Positions 1-7,301 are shown, counted from the stretch's first letter. The stretch: 64,000 nucleotides of DNA from Albidovulum sediminis (GCF_025380365.1 NZ_JAOCQF010000002.1:204846-268845), one strand, 5' to 3'. Program-made: numbers and translations. The notes: generated by a model from the letters alone, not told the origin.

Positions 1-227
1 GAGGTTCAGGTCATTGGCCTCCGGCATGTCGCAGGCGAGGATAACGACGCCCCAGCCCCAAAGCCTGAGCAGGAACCGGAGAAGCTGCCAGGGGTAGGTC
101 GGCGATGCTCAGACATGCAGAATTCTTGTCCAAGGTAGCGCAGAATCCTGCCGTACGGTAATATTCAGACCGAACCACGTGGATTTGGCTGCTGACGGCG
201 ATCGGGTCAACGTAGGAGGTTGGAGGA

Positions 228-728
228 GTGGGGAAGGTATCAACTGGCGTCGCTCTTTTGTGCGTCTTCGGTGCCGGCGCAGCGGCGGCGGACGACAAGT
301 TCACCATCGTCTACGAAAAAGCTCCCTGGACGGTGTTCAAGTTTGTCGGCACGGACCAAGGCGATCCACCTGACTACTGCAGTGCCAGGTCGGCTCGATC
401 GACCGGGTTCCTTGAACTCATAGGGCAAGAGGCGACCAGTTGCGTGAGTGCGGAGGACCAGCAATGGACGTTCAGCAAGCGCACAGACGAGGTCGGGTTT
501 TTCATCGGCAGCTCTGGCTTCTACGTCAGCAACGGGAACTACTTTTCGAACGGCCTGCAGATTTGCGCCGAGACCGCGGCAATCGATAGCCTCATCGACG
601 CAATCTGGTCGGCGAAAGGCGACAGGATCGATGCCTATGACTTCAAGCACAGGAAGATCGGCAGCTTCCCGGGCTCAGGGCGAAGTCCGGCGCTGAAGGC
701 ATGGAGGGCTTGCCGAGATGCGCTTTAG
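228..728 (+). CDS. secreted hypothetical protein, four cysteines
   Basis: I do not recognise this 166-residue protein. It opens with a plausible Sec signal peptide (hydrophobic stretch at residues 7-20, small-residue cleavage site before Ala-Asp-Asp near residue 21), so the mature protein is probably periplasmic. After the signal there are four Cys residues, enough for two disulfides. The GTG start is chosen because AGGAGG lies at 214-219, eight bases upstream, and the signal peptide begins immediately. No enzyme motif is visible. It lies on the accessory side of the integrase, so it may be cargo of an integrated element; that is inference. Confidence 0.6.
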   Translation: MGKVSTGVALLCVFGAGAAAADDKFTIVYEKAPWTVFKFVGTDQGDPPDYCSARSARSTGFLELIGQEATSCVSAEDQQWTFSKRTDEVGFFIGSSGFYVSNGNYFSNGLQICAETAAIDSLIDAIWSAKGDRIDAYDFKHRKIGSFPGSGRSPALKAWRACRDAL

Positions 729-835
729 GCACCGACAGGCCGGCGGACCGCCGCGGAGTGCAGCATTTGTTCCGCGCGAACCGCGGGCCTATGGTGCATT
801 CAGTCCTGAGATGCGGCAGAATGTCGGAGGCAGCC

Positions 836-1300
836 ATGTATCGCACGATCCTCTTGGCGTATGACGGATCCATCGAGGGACGCCTCGCCTTGCGCGAAGG
901 CGCGCGGCTGGCCCAGGTCTGTGGAGCGCGCGTCGTGCTGATGGCCGTCGTGGAACCCACGCCCGAATTTGTCGCCGGCGATGGCAGTGCGGTCTACATT
1001 CCGCCGGACCGGACCGAGGAATTCCAGAAGATCCTTGATGAGGGCAAGGCACGTCTGATCCGAATGGGCCTTGTCCCCGAGGCGCGACTGGAAAGGGGCG
1101 ACCCTACAGAGCAGATCTGCAAGGCAGCGCAGGAAATCGCCGCTGACCTGGTCGTCGTCGGGCATCACAAGCAGGGGGCGATGGCCAGGTGGTTGAAAGG
1201 GTCAGTCACGGCATCTCTCAGCGACACCCTGAACTGCAGCCTGCTGGTTGCACGGCTCGAGATTTCCGATGAAGCGCTGTTTGGCGGGCCTGTGCCCTGA
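836..1300 (+). CDS. universal stress protein, UspA family
   Basis: A 154-residue single-domain Usp protein. The family binds ATP or related nucleotides as a dimer and helps cells survive stress, in the cytoplasm. The N-terminus (YRTILLAYDGS) is the usual first strand and phosphate-contacting region. The C-terminal nucleotide loop reads GHHKQGAMARWLKGS, in which the second Gly of the family pattern G-2x-G-9x-G-S/T is replaced by Lys, so nucleotide binding may be altered. The ATG at 836 is chosen over the longer open frame because the Usp fold starts there and GGAGG lies at 825-829. It is probably a single-gene unit. Confidence 0.85.
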   Translation: MYRTILLAYDGSIEGRLALREGARLAQVCGARVVLMAVVEPTPEFVAGDGSAVYIPPDRTEEFQKILDEGKARLIRMGLVPEARLERGDPTEQICKAAQEIAADLVVVGHHKQGAMARWLKGSVTASLSDTLNCSLLVARLEISDEALFGGPVP

Positions 1301-1540
1301 TCGTCAGATTTCAGGACCCTGTTCCCGGTGAGAACCGGCGGCCTTTTCCCTGAACCCTGCGCCCGGCAACACATGGTGTGAATGCCGTGCCATTCAGCGA
1401 GAGCAACGGATCGGGACAGCCTGACGGCGGACTTCGGAACCCGACGGGTTCCATGCGCTTGCCCTTGCCGGCAGCCCTTTGACATCCCCCACATTCCACC
1501 GGCCTCCGCGCCTTGTCCTGATCCCGTTCTGAGGCTCGTT
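1301..1540. other. gene-free stretch with a 17-bp palindrome
   Basis: I see no convincing gene here. The open frame crossing it has no recognisable N-terminal part and only becomes meaningful in the transposase remnant that follows. The one clear structure is a perfect odd-centred palindrome, GGAACCCGACGGGTTCC, at 1436-1452. Confidence 0.5.
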
Positions 1541-1681
1541 ACCAAGCGTCTCAAAAAGTGCGTCAAGCCGCACAAACTCGCCACTGTCGCCGTCGCGCGC
1601 GGGCTCATCACCACCGCAAACGTGATCCTCAAATCCGGAACCCTTGGCGACATCAGATCACTGCATAGACACAGTCGCTAG
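1541..1681 (+). pseudogene. C-terminal remnant of an IS110-type transposase
   Basis: The last 46 codons of an open frame read like the C-terminal helix region of IS110-family transposases: a KRLKK segment, then KPHKLATVAVAR, then LITTANVILKSG, ending in a stop at 1679-1681. Family members typically have GKP-x-K-hydrophobic-A-hydrophobic-VA-x-RKL followed by a LNA-M/L-LRDG-like stretch. Nothing upstream in this frame resembles the RuvC-like DEDD domain or the Tnp catalytic Ser region, so only the tail survives. The start of the surviving homology is estimated. It marks past insertion and deletion beside the integrase module. Confidence 0.6.
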
Positions 1682-1727
1682 CGCGTTGATCTTACAGGCG
1701 GCTTGCCTTCCTTGGGGCAGATTTGGC

Positions 1728-1756
1728 TTGGCGATCCAAACGGTGTTTACTATACT
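1728..1756 (+). promoter_or_regulatory. sigma-70-like promoter for the xis-int pair
   Basis: TTGGCG at 1728-1733 and TATACT at 1751-1756 are separated by exactly 17 bases. The -10 matches the consensus at five of six positions. Transcription would start near 1763 and leave a leader of about 158 bases before the excisionase-like gene. The spacer contains GTGTTTAC, whose GTTTAC core is the inverse of repeats found just after the integrase gene. Confidence 0.5.
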
Positions 1757-1765
1757 AGATTTTGT

Positions 1766-1808
1766 TCTGGCCATATCTGGCCGCGGCGAGAGCCTTTGAT
1801 CAAAGGCT
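1766..1808. promoter_or_regulatory. operator-like repeats and 18-bp palindrome
   Basis: Immediately downstream of the likely start site there are two direct TCTGGCC repeats at 1766-1772 and 1776-1782, one helical turn apart. They are followed by a perfect 18-bp palindrome, AGCCTTTGATCAAAGGCT, at 1791-1808. The layout is that of an operator region controlling a promoter for site-specific recombination genes. Which protein binds is unknown; the excisionase-like product is one candidate. Confidence 0.45.
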
Positions 1809-1920
1809 TGCACGTACTCAAGTTTCCATGCGTGCGATCGCCAGCATCTTCCAGATCTAGCGTAGGGGCTCTCCGACCTGACCGTCGGGATTTGCCGCGC
1901 CGAGGCCATGAGGTGGTCTA

Positions 1921-2178
1921 TTGCATATCCGACTTATATCCATCGAACAACTGGCCCAAGAGCTAGGCTACTCCGGGGCGAATTCATCCTGCAGAAATTG
2001 GCTTGCCAACTTGAGGATCACGCCCGTTCCCGGTCGCCGTGGATGGTACGATCCTCTTCTGGTTCGGCGGCGCCTCGATGAGGCGCAGGGGCTGTCACGT
2101 CATGCTTCAGAAGCCTCCAGTGCCAATACACCCATCAGCCTGACCGAGCAGCGGAGGGTACGCCGTGGCCACGCCTAA
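1921..2178 (+). CDS. excisionase-like helix-turn-helix protein
   Basis: An 85-residue protein with an N-terminal winged-helix or MerR-like reading head (ISIEQLAQELGYSG, then RNWLANLRITPVPGRRGWYD), followed by an arginine-rich segment and a probably disordered tail. Small proteins of this kind sit directly upstream of tyrosine integrases and act as recombination directionality factors or repressors. An in-frame stop at 1909-1911 leaves TTG at 1921 as the only usual start, with GAGGTGG just upstream. Its end overlaps the integrase start by 14 bases, so the two are co-translated. The family assignment is by pattern and context only. Confidence 0.6.
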   Translation: MHIRLISIEQLAQELGYSGANSSCRNWLANLRITPVPGRRGWYDPLLVRRRLDEAQGLSRHASEASSANTPISLTEQRRVRRGHA

Positions 2179-3244
2179 GCTTCCGCCCCGGGTACACCGC
2201 GTTCGCCGAGCAGTTAAGCAGGGCGTACGGTTCCACTTCTATGCCTGGCGCGGAGGTCCGAAGTTCTGGGTCGACGACAGGGCCTTCCCGCTGGATCCGG
2301 CATTTTACACCGAGTACGCACGCGTTATCGCTCGACCAAAGCGCTCGACCTACATGACTTCAACAATGGTCGATGACTTCCTCTCGAGCGCGCATATGCC
2401 CCGGGGAGCCAGAACCAGGGAGGATTACCGACTTTGGGCCCTTCGCTTCGCCGAAGCGTTCAAGGACGATCCAGCGGCCCTGTTCGAGGAACCAGAATCG
2501 CGCAAGGAGGTGGACGACTGGCGAAGGGCCTGGGCGCATTCGCCCAAGCAGCATGACTACGCCGGTACGGTTGTCACCCGTATCCTCAACTGGGCGCGCG
2601 ATGACGCGCGCGCGATCCGCGCCCACCATTGCGACAAGTTGAAGCGCCTTTACGAAGTGAACCGCTCGGACATCGTCTGGTCTGCGTCACACAGGGACGC
2701 GGTCTGTGCGATCGCTCCGGCCTGGGTCAGACGCATCTTGATCGCCGCCTGCGAGACGGGTCTTAGACCAGGAGATCTCATTCGGCTCACCCGGGCTCAC
2801 ATTCAGACGACACCGAAAGGCCAGCGCATCCAGCTTCGAACCAACAAGCGGAAGCAGATGGCGACTCTCCCCGTCACTCCGGAAATGGCGGCCATCATAG
2901 CGGACACACCGGATGACAGGATGCTCATACTGACCAACGCATCCGGTGAGCCTCTCACCGAGCACCGCATATCGGAAGGCTTGCGTCAGTGGCGCGACAA
3001 GGCTGGTCTTACCGAGGACGCCCTCGGGTATTCGTTGCGCCTCTATGACACCCGCGGGACGGCGGCGACGCGTCTTTTGAATCACGGGCTGACCCTGAAG
3101 GAAATTGCCCAGCACATGGGATGGTCGCTACGTACAGCGGCGAACATGATCGAAAAATATGCCCGGGTTTCGCCGGATGAAACCGACACGATTCTTCACA
3201 AGCTGACTACCGCACAGCGGACCGGAACGCGAACAAAAGTGTAA
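2165..3244 (+). CDS. site-specific tyrosine recombinase (integrase)
   Basis: A 359-residue phage-type integrase that would catalyse strand exchange between an attP site and a chromosomal attB. The N-terminal half carries arm- and core-binding regions (about 1-170). The catalytic domain shows the first Arg in ETGLRPGDLIRL, the box II Arg in YDTRGTAATR, the HMGWS segment and the nucleophile Tyr in MIEKYARV. The usual His of HxxR is Tyr here, a substitution I believe is seen in some alphaproteobacterial integrases. GTG at 2165 is supported by GGAGGG at 2153-2158. The gene ends 62 bases from the 3' end of tRNA-Cys, pointing to integration at that tRNA. Confidence 0.88.
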   Translation: MATPKLPPRVHRVRRAVKQGVRFHFYAWRGGPKFWVDDRAFPLDPAFYTEYARVIARPKRSTYMTSTMVDDFLSSAHMPRGARTREDYRLWALRFAEAFKDDPAALFEEPESRKEVDDWRRAWAHSPKQHDYAGTVVTRILNWARDDARAIRAHHCDKLKRLYEVNRSDIVWSASHRDAVCAIAPAWVRRILIAACETGLRPGDLIRLTRAHIQTTPKGQRIQLRTNKRKQMATLPVTPEMAAIIADTPDDRMLILTNASGEPLTEHRISEGLRQWRDKAGLTEDALGYSLRLYDTRGTAATRLLNHGLTLKEIAQHMGWSLRTAANMIEKYARVSPDETDTILHKLTTAQRTGTRTKV

Positions 3245-3260
3245 ACGCACCTGTAAACGC
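3240..3260. repeat. two direct TGTAAACGC repeats after int
   Basis: TGTAAACGC occurs at 3240-3248 and again at 3252-3260, a 12-base period. The first copy overlaps the integrase stop codon. Short phased repeats between an integrase and its tRNA target are the usual place for arm-type integrase binding sites. That role is inference. Confidence 0.45.
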
Positions 3261-3306
3261 TGGTGGCCCGCGCAGTTGCATGATGTACTAAGTTGTTGAT
3301 TTTGTT

Positions 3307-3380
3307 TGGAGGCGGGTACCGGAATCGAACCGGTCTTCACGGATTTGCAATCCGCTGCGTAACCTCTCCGCCAACCCGCC
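3307..3380 (-). tRNA. tRNA-Cys (GCA)
   Basis: Read on the minus strand, GGCGGGT (3374-3380) pairs with ACCCGCC (3311-3317). The anticodon loop is TTGCAAA with anticodon GCA, and the T loop GGTTCGATTCC is canonical. The discriminator base is U, and CCA is encoded in the DNA at 3307-3309. The neighbouring integrase on the 3' side suggests the 3' half of this tRNA served as an attachment site. No second copy of the tRNA 3' end was found in the rest of the window, so the other att site is outside or lost. Confidence 0.96.
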
Positions 3381-3402
3381 GAAGATGTGGCGGAGATATA
3401 CC

Positions 3403-3525
3403 ATGGCAAAACGCCGCGCAACCCGTTGCGCGATGCATTCCGCGGTCTGCACCCGTTGCCGATCGTTCCGTTCTGTGGCAAGACGAAACCCGACCGGAAA
3501 TCATACCGAAGAGTTCAGTCGATGA
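3403..3525 (+). CDS. candidate 40-residue upstream ORF of pcm
   Basis: This short ORF has an excellent ribosome binding site (GGAGATATACC directly before its ATG). Its stop TGA overlaps the pcm ATG as ATGA at 3522-3525. The product would be a small basic peptide of 40 residues with three Cys. The pcm start has only a weak GAAGAG Shine-Dalgarno, so translation of this ORF could load ribosomes for pcm. I do not recognise the peptide, and it may be a leader rather than a functional protein. The same bases contain a TATATC box on the minus strand that could be the tRNA-Cys -10. Confidence 0.35.
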   Translation: MAKRRATRCAMHSAVCTRCRSFRSVARRNPTGNHTEEFSR

Positions 3526-4175
3526 CCGATTTCGCCGCCCGCCGTACCATGATGGTGGACAACCAGGTTCGCCCCAATGATGTGACGAAGTTTCCCATCA
3601 TCGAGGCGATGCTCGCCATTCCGCGTGAGGTCTTCGTGCCGGGCGCCAAGCGCGAGGCGGCCTATGTCGGCGAAAACCTCGACCTGGGCGGCGGGCGGGT
3701 GATGCTCGAGCCGCGTACCCTGGCCAAGATGCTCGACGCGCTCGACATCGGGCCCGGTGACCTGGTGCTCGATATCGGTTGCGGGCTGGGGTATTCCTCG
3801 GCCGTGATGTCCCGCATGGCCGAGGCGGTCGTGGCGGTGGAAGAGGACGCCGGACTGGCCGGACAGGCCGAGGCGCTTCTGGCGGCGGAAGGCTGCGACA
3901 ACGCCGCCGTGATCGAGGCGCCGCTGTCGGCCGGGTCGGCAAAGCACGGCCCCTATGACGTCATCGCGATACAGGGCGCCGCCGAAACGGTGCCGCAGGC
4001 GCTGCTCGACCAGTTGAAGGAAGGCGGCCGCATCGGCGCCATCTTCATGGAAGGGGCACTCGGAGTCTGCCGCATCGGACACAAGATCGATGGGCGCGTG
4101 AACTGGCGCTTCGCCTTCAACGCCGCAGCACCGGTCCTGCCGGGGTTCGAGGCGGCACACGGCTTCACGCTCTGA
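3522..4175 (+). CDS. pcm: protein-L-isoaspartate O-methyltransferase family protein
   Basis: A 217-residue SAM-dependent methyltransferase of the PCMT family, which methylates abnormal isoaspartyl residues so that damaged proteins can be repaired. The SAM loop is [15 protein letters not shown] (around residues 80-95), followed by the acidic strand end VVAVEED. The N-terminal motif [12 protein letters not shown] is typical of the short alphaproteobacterial version, whose substrate may differ from that of the E. coli enzyme. The start at 3522 matches that family N-terminus; a longer open frame has no homology. It is followed 50 bases later by tolC, the usual order in this bacterial family. Confidence 0.85.
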   Translation: MTDFAARRTMMVDNQVRPNDVTKFPIIEAMLAIPREVFVPGAKREAAYVGENLDLGGGRVMLEPRTLAKMLDALDIGPGDLVLDIGCGLGYSSAVMSRMAEAVVAVEEDAGLAGQAEALLAAEGCDNAAVIEAPLSAGSAKHGPYDVIAIQGAAETVPQALLDQLKEGGRIGAIFMEGALGVCRIGHKIDGRVNWRFAFNAAAPVLPGFEAAHGFTL

Positions 4176-4225
4176 TCCGCGGACGGCCTTCGCCTCGGAA
4201 CGCGGCGGGAAGAAAGGGAACGGGA

Positions 4226-5587
4226 ATGAGGGCAGGTATCCGCAGGACGCTTCTGGCATCGGCCGTCGCGATGATGTCGATACTTGGCGCGCAGGCCGGT
4301 GCGGAGACGCTCGCCGACGCCCTCGCCGCGGCCTACCGCAATTCAAACCTGCTTGAACAGAATCGTGCCGTTCTGCGCGCCGCTGACGAGGATTTCGCCG
4401 GCGCCATCGCGACCCTGCGGCCGGTCGTGTCCTGGATCGCATCGGTCGACTACACCGACAGCCCCGCGGGCGACAGCCTGGACGCCGCGCTGACGCTGGC
4501 CGCGCAGTGGACCGTCTACGATTTCGGCCGGCGCGAGTTGCAGATCGAAGCCGCGAAGCAGGCGGTCCTGGCCACGCGCGACGCTCTGGTGCAGGTGGAA
4601 CAGCAGGTTCTGCTGACCGCCGTCGTCGCCTACATGGATGTCCGCAACGCAATCGAGAACCTGGCCATCACCGAAAACTCGGTCAAGGTGATCGGTGAGG
4701 AACTGAAGGCCGCGGAGGACCGCTTCTCGGTCGGTGAGGTCACGCGGACCGATGTCGCGCTGGCTGAGGCACGGCTGGCATCGGCGCGGGCCTCGCTTGC
4801 CGCGGCGGAGGGGGCGCTGGCGTCGGCGCGCGAATCCTATCGTGCCGCGACGGGTGGCTACCCCGGAACGCTCGCGGGTCCGCCGCGGACGCCGGAATTG
4901 CCCCGCAGCGTCGACGAGGCGCAGTCCATCGCGCAGCGTATCCATCCGACGATCCGGCAGGCGCAGGAACAGGCGAAGGGCGCCGACATTCTGGTCGAGA
5001 TCGCGGCGGCAGAGCGGCGCCCGCAGATCGACCTGTCCACCTCCGTTTCGCGGATTGAAGGTGGTGAGAACAATGCCACCATCGGCCTCGACCTGCGCCA
5101 GACGATCTATTCCGGCGGCGCGCTTCCAGCCGCCCACCGCAGGGCTATCGCCAATCGCGATGCTGCGCGTGCGGCGCTGCTGCAATCGGGCGTCATCATC
5201 GCGCAGAATGTCGGCAACAGCTGGGCCGCGATCGATGTCGCGCGCGCACAGATCACCGCCACGCAGCGGCAGGTCGAGGCGGCGACCATCGCCTATGAGG
5301 GCGTCCGCGAGGAGGCCCGCCTGGGCGCGCGCACCACGCTTGACGTGTTGGATACCGAGCAGGACCTGCTTGACGCCAAGGCCGCACGAATCAACGCCGA
5401 GACACAGCTTCAGGTTGCCACCTACTCGCTCCTGTCCTCGATGGGGCTTCTGACCGCCGAGCATCTGAAGCTGGGCGTGCCGACCTATGACCCGGAAGCC
5501 TATTTCAACGCCGTCAAGTCGGCGCCGCATACCTCTGTGCAGGGCGAAAGCCTGGACCGCGTCCTGAAGGCAATCGGAAAGAAGTAA
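4226..5587 (+). CDS. tolC: TolC family outer membrane efflux channel
   Basis: A 453-residue protein with a signal peptide (residues 1-26, ending AQAGA before ETL) and the two homologous halves typical of TolC. These assemble as a trimeric outer membrane barrel with a long periplasmic helical tunnel, serving type I secretion and tripartite efflux pumps. The family patterns WTVYDFGRRELQIEAA and, in the second half, LDLRQTIYSGGALPAAHRR (strand and turn before the tunnel helices) are clear. The ATG has AAGGGAACGGG just upstream. No inner-membrane partner genes are adjacent, so it is likely a shared channel. Confidence 0.9.
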   Translation: MRAGIRRTLLASAVAMMSILGAQAGAETLADALAAAYRNSNLLEQNRAVLRAADEDFAGAIATLRPVVSWIASVDYTDSPAGDSLDAALTLAAQWTVYDFGRRELQIEAAKQAVLATRDALVQVEQQVLLTAVVAYMDVRNAIENLAITENSVKVIGEELKAAEDRFSVGEVTRTDVALAEARLASARASLAAAEGALASARESYRAATGGYPGTLAGPPRTPELPRSVDEAQSIAQRIHPTIRQAQEQAKGADILVEIAAAERRPQIDLSTSVSRIEGGENNATIGLDLRQTIYSGGALPAAHRRAIANRDAARAALLQSGVIIAQNVGNSWAAIDVARAQITATQRQVEAATIAYEGVREEARLGARTTLDVLDTEQDLLDAKAARINAETQLQVATYSLLSSMGLLTAEHLKLGVPTYDPEAYFNAVKSAPHTSVQGESLDRVLKAIGKK

Positions 5588-5656
5588 TATTTTGCAACCT
5601 GTTGTCGGAAGCGGTCCGGAGGTCTAGACTGCCCCGCAAACAGGAGCGGAGCCGCC

Positions 5657-6670
5657 ATGTCTGATCACCGGACCAACCTGGACGTCGAGGATGTCCTGTC
5701 GTCCATCCGTCGGCTGGTGTCACAGGACGCGCGCGCGGCGTGTCCGGTCGCACCCGCATCGATGGAAAAACTGGTCCTGACGCCCGCCCTGCGCGTGAAC
5801 GACGCGGGCCTTGTCGGCCCCGGCGAGGCCGCGTCGGAGGAACGCGACAGGCTGGAGGAGACGATCGTCGAGCTTGAGGCGGCGGTTGCCAATCTTCAGG
5901 CGGAATTCGAGGCGGACGACGGTGACGCGCCCGCCGCGGTGGCGCAGGCCGTCGACTTCGGGCCGGAGTTCGATCTGGAACCCGTCGATGAGGACGGGAC
6001 GCCGGCTGAGGAAGCGCTGGAAGCGTCCGCGACGGACGGGCAGGCGGAGGATCTGGCCGCCGCCGAGGACCGGGACTGGCCCGAAGCCCCCGACACCGAT
6101 GCGGCGGAGGATGAGGCTTCCGCCGTCGAGGCCCGCTCGGACGTGATCGATGCGGACGACGGCACCACGGACGAGGCCGACGCGCACGAGGCGGTGGATG
6201 CGAGCGAAGCGCCCGCCTTCGCCGGAAGCGACGAGATCGAGGACGCGATCATCCTCGATGATATCGAGGACGCCGAAGAGGTGGCCGAAGTGGAACCGGC
6301 TGCCGTGGAAGGCGCGCCTGACGGGGACCGGGACGACGCGCCCGAATTGGCGGAACACCGGGATCGGCTACACCTCGGCGCAGGACCGGAGGTCGAGAGT
6401 GCAGCGGATGAGGCGCAGTTCGACGAAGGGGAATTCGACGATTACGAAGAAGCCGAGCCGGTCGATGGTGACGCCCGATCGCCCGGCTTTGCGCAGCGCG
6501 CATCGGTGATGGAGCCGGGCGAGATCGACAACGATCTTCTGCGGACGATGGTCGCGACGCTGGTCCGCGAGGAACTGCAGGGCGCGCTGGGAGAGCGGAT
6601 GACGGACCGGCTGCGCAAGCTGGTCCGGCGTGAGGTCCAGATCGCGCTTGGCCAGCGGGAGCGGGACTGA
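5657..6670 (+). CDS. PopZ-like acidic protein (DUF2497-related)
   Basis: The 337-residue protein has a short conserved N-terminal helix (DVEDVLSSIRRLVSQ) that matches the PopZ pattern M/VEEILASIRRII. About 220 residues of very acidic, Ala-rich low-complexity sequence follow, then a conserved C-terminal helical block (LLRTMVATLVREELQGAL, then TDRLRKLVRREVQIAL). PopZ forms polar condensates that anchor chromosome origins and signalling proteins. The same three-part layout argues for a similar scaffold, but the C-terminal block is not the classical PopZ oligomerisation sequence, so the role is inferred. Related genes usually lie after tolC and before valS; here valS is absent. Confidence 0.6.
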   Translation: MSDHRTNLDVEDVLSSIRRLVSQDARAACPVAPASMEKLVLTPALRVNDAGLVGPGEAASEERDRLEETIVELEAAVANLQAEFEADDGDAPAAVAQAVDFGPEFDLEPVDEDGTPAEEALEASATDGQAEDLAAAEDRDWPEAPDTDAAEDEASAVEARSDVIDADDGTTDEADAHEAVDASEAPAFAGSDEIEDAIILDDIEDAEEVAEVEPAAVEGAPDGDRDDAPELAEHRDRLHLGAGPEVESAADEAQFDEGEFDDYEEAEPVDGDARSPGFAQRASVMEPGEIDNDLLRTMVATLVREELQGALGERMTDRLRKLVRREVQIALGQRERD

Positions 6671-6679
6671 CCGCACGCT

Positions 6680-6699
6680 CCTCCACACGCCTCCACACG
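6680..6699. repeat. 10-bp tandem duplication
   Basis: CCTCCACACG occurs twice head to tail in the short gap between two convergent genes. No function is apparent. Confidence 0.6.
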
Positions 6700-6710
6700 G
6701 CGCGCCGAAA

Positions 6711-6745
6711 CGCAAACGCGCCCCGGATGGGGCGCGGGCGTTGCG
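6711..6745. terminator. bidirectional hairpin between convergent genes
   Basis: CGCGCCCC (6717-6724), loop GGAT, GGGGCGCG (6729-6736), with an outer pairing of CGCAA (6711-6715) and TTGCG (6741-6745). It lies between the PopZ-like gene and the leftward DUF6280 gene and could end transcription from both sides. Confidence 0.6.
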
Positions 6746-6764
6746 GTCCGGTAGTGGGGCGGGT

Positions 6765-7085
6765 TCAGGCCGCTTCGGCCTCTTCCGCGGCGGCGCGGCG
6801 TTCGCTTTCCTCGCGCGAAAGCGCGACCGAGGTCCGCACGCCCTTCGAGACGAACTCCATCAGGCCCTTCACCACACGCTCGTTCGGGTCGATCCCGGCG
6901 CAGGACAGGACTTCGCGCCCGTCGCGGGACCGCGCCCAGCGGGCGATCTGCTCGGGGCCATTGCCATATTTCTTGTCATCGGCGATTGCATCGTCGAGTG
7001 CGGCCAGCACCACGGCGGCGAAGAGTTTCCGCGACCGTTGACCCTGCTCGTGGTTGAATGCGGTGCCATCAACGAAATCCCGCAT
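6765..7085 (-). CDS. DUF6280-type conserved hypothetical protein
   Basis: A 106-residue soluble protein that I recognise as a small, highly conserved Rhodobacteraceae family (DUF6280). Its key segment is RKLFAAVVLAALDDAIADDKKYGNGPEQIARWARSRDGREVLSCAGIDP, which as a whole is longer than any known catalytic motif; position 20-70 holds it. A C-terminal Glu/Ala-rich helix follows. The C-A-G-I-D-P region with a single Cys is invariant in relatives as I recall them. Function is unknown. It is transcribed divergently from efp, and a hairpin lies after its stop. Confidence 0.75.
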   Translation of the reverse strand: MRDFVDGTAFNHEQGQRSRKLFAAVVLAALDDAIADDKKYGNGPEQIARWARSRDGREVLSCAGIDPNERVVKGLMEFVSKGVRTSVALSREESERRAAAEEAEAA

Positions 7086-7231
7086 CGTGCGCTTCCCTTT
7101 TTTATTGCTCTTGCGTTTCCCGGAGTGGGCTGAATATGACTATTCGCCCCTGATTCGGTATTACCTGTTTGCGATAGCAGCCTTGCGCCTATTGCATAGC
7201 TGGCGCGAAGCCGGCCCTGCATCTTGTTGGC

Positions 7232-7260
7232 TTGCCAGACAGAGGCCCGGCATATATAGG
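7232..7260 (+). promoter_or_regulatory. likely efp promoter
   Basis: TTGCCA at 7232-7237 is followed by TATATAGG, giving a -10 of TATATA at 7253-7258 (15-base spacer) or TATAGG at 7255-7260 (17-base spacer). It lies about 45 bases upstream of the efp start. Confidence 0.45.
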
Positions 7261-7301
7261 AGCCGGCGATCCCCATTCAACCTTTTATCAAGGTTCTTAC
7301 G

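Noticed and set aside
11-307. Minus-strand open frame at the left edge, and a second minus frame (LWGWGVVILACDMPEANDLNL) running out of the window
   Set aside because: The first overlaps the signal-bearing gene at 228 and has no motif. The second looks membrane-like but lacks a start in the window and cannot be supported.
1331-1345. LexA-like GTTC-N7-GAAC box
   Set aside because: The alphaproteobacterial LexA box is a direct repeat GTTC-N7-GTTC. This is an inverted form with no SOS gene downstream.
3393-3407. GGAGATATACCATGG, identical to the ribosome-site region of common expression vectors
   Set aside because: Flanking sequence is native (tRNA-Cys on one side, pcm on the other) and no vector sequence continues, so it is a chance match, not contamination.
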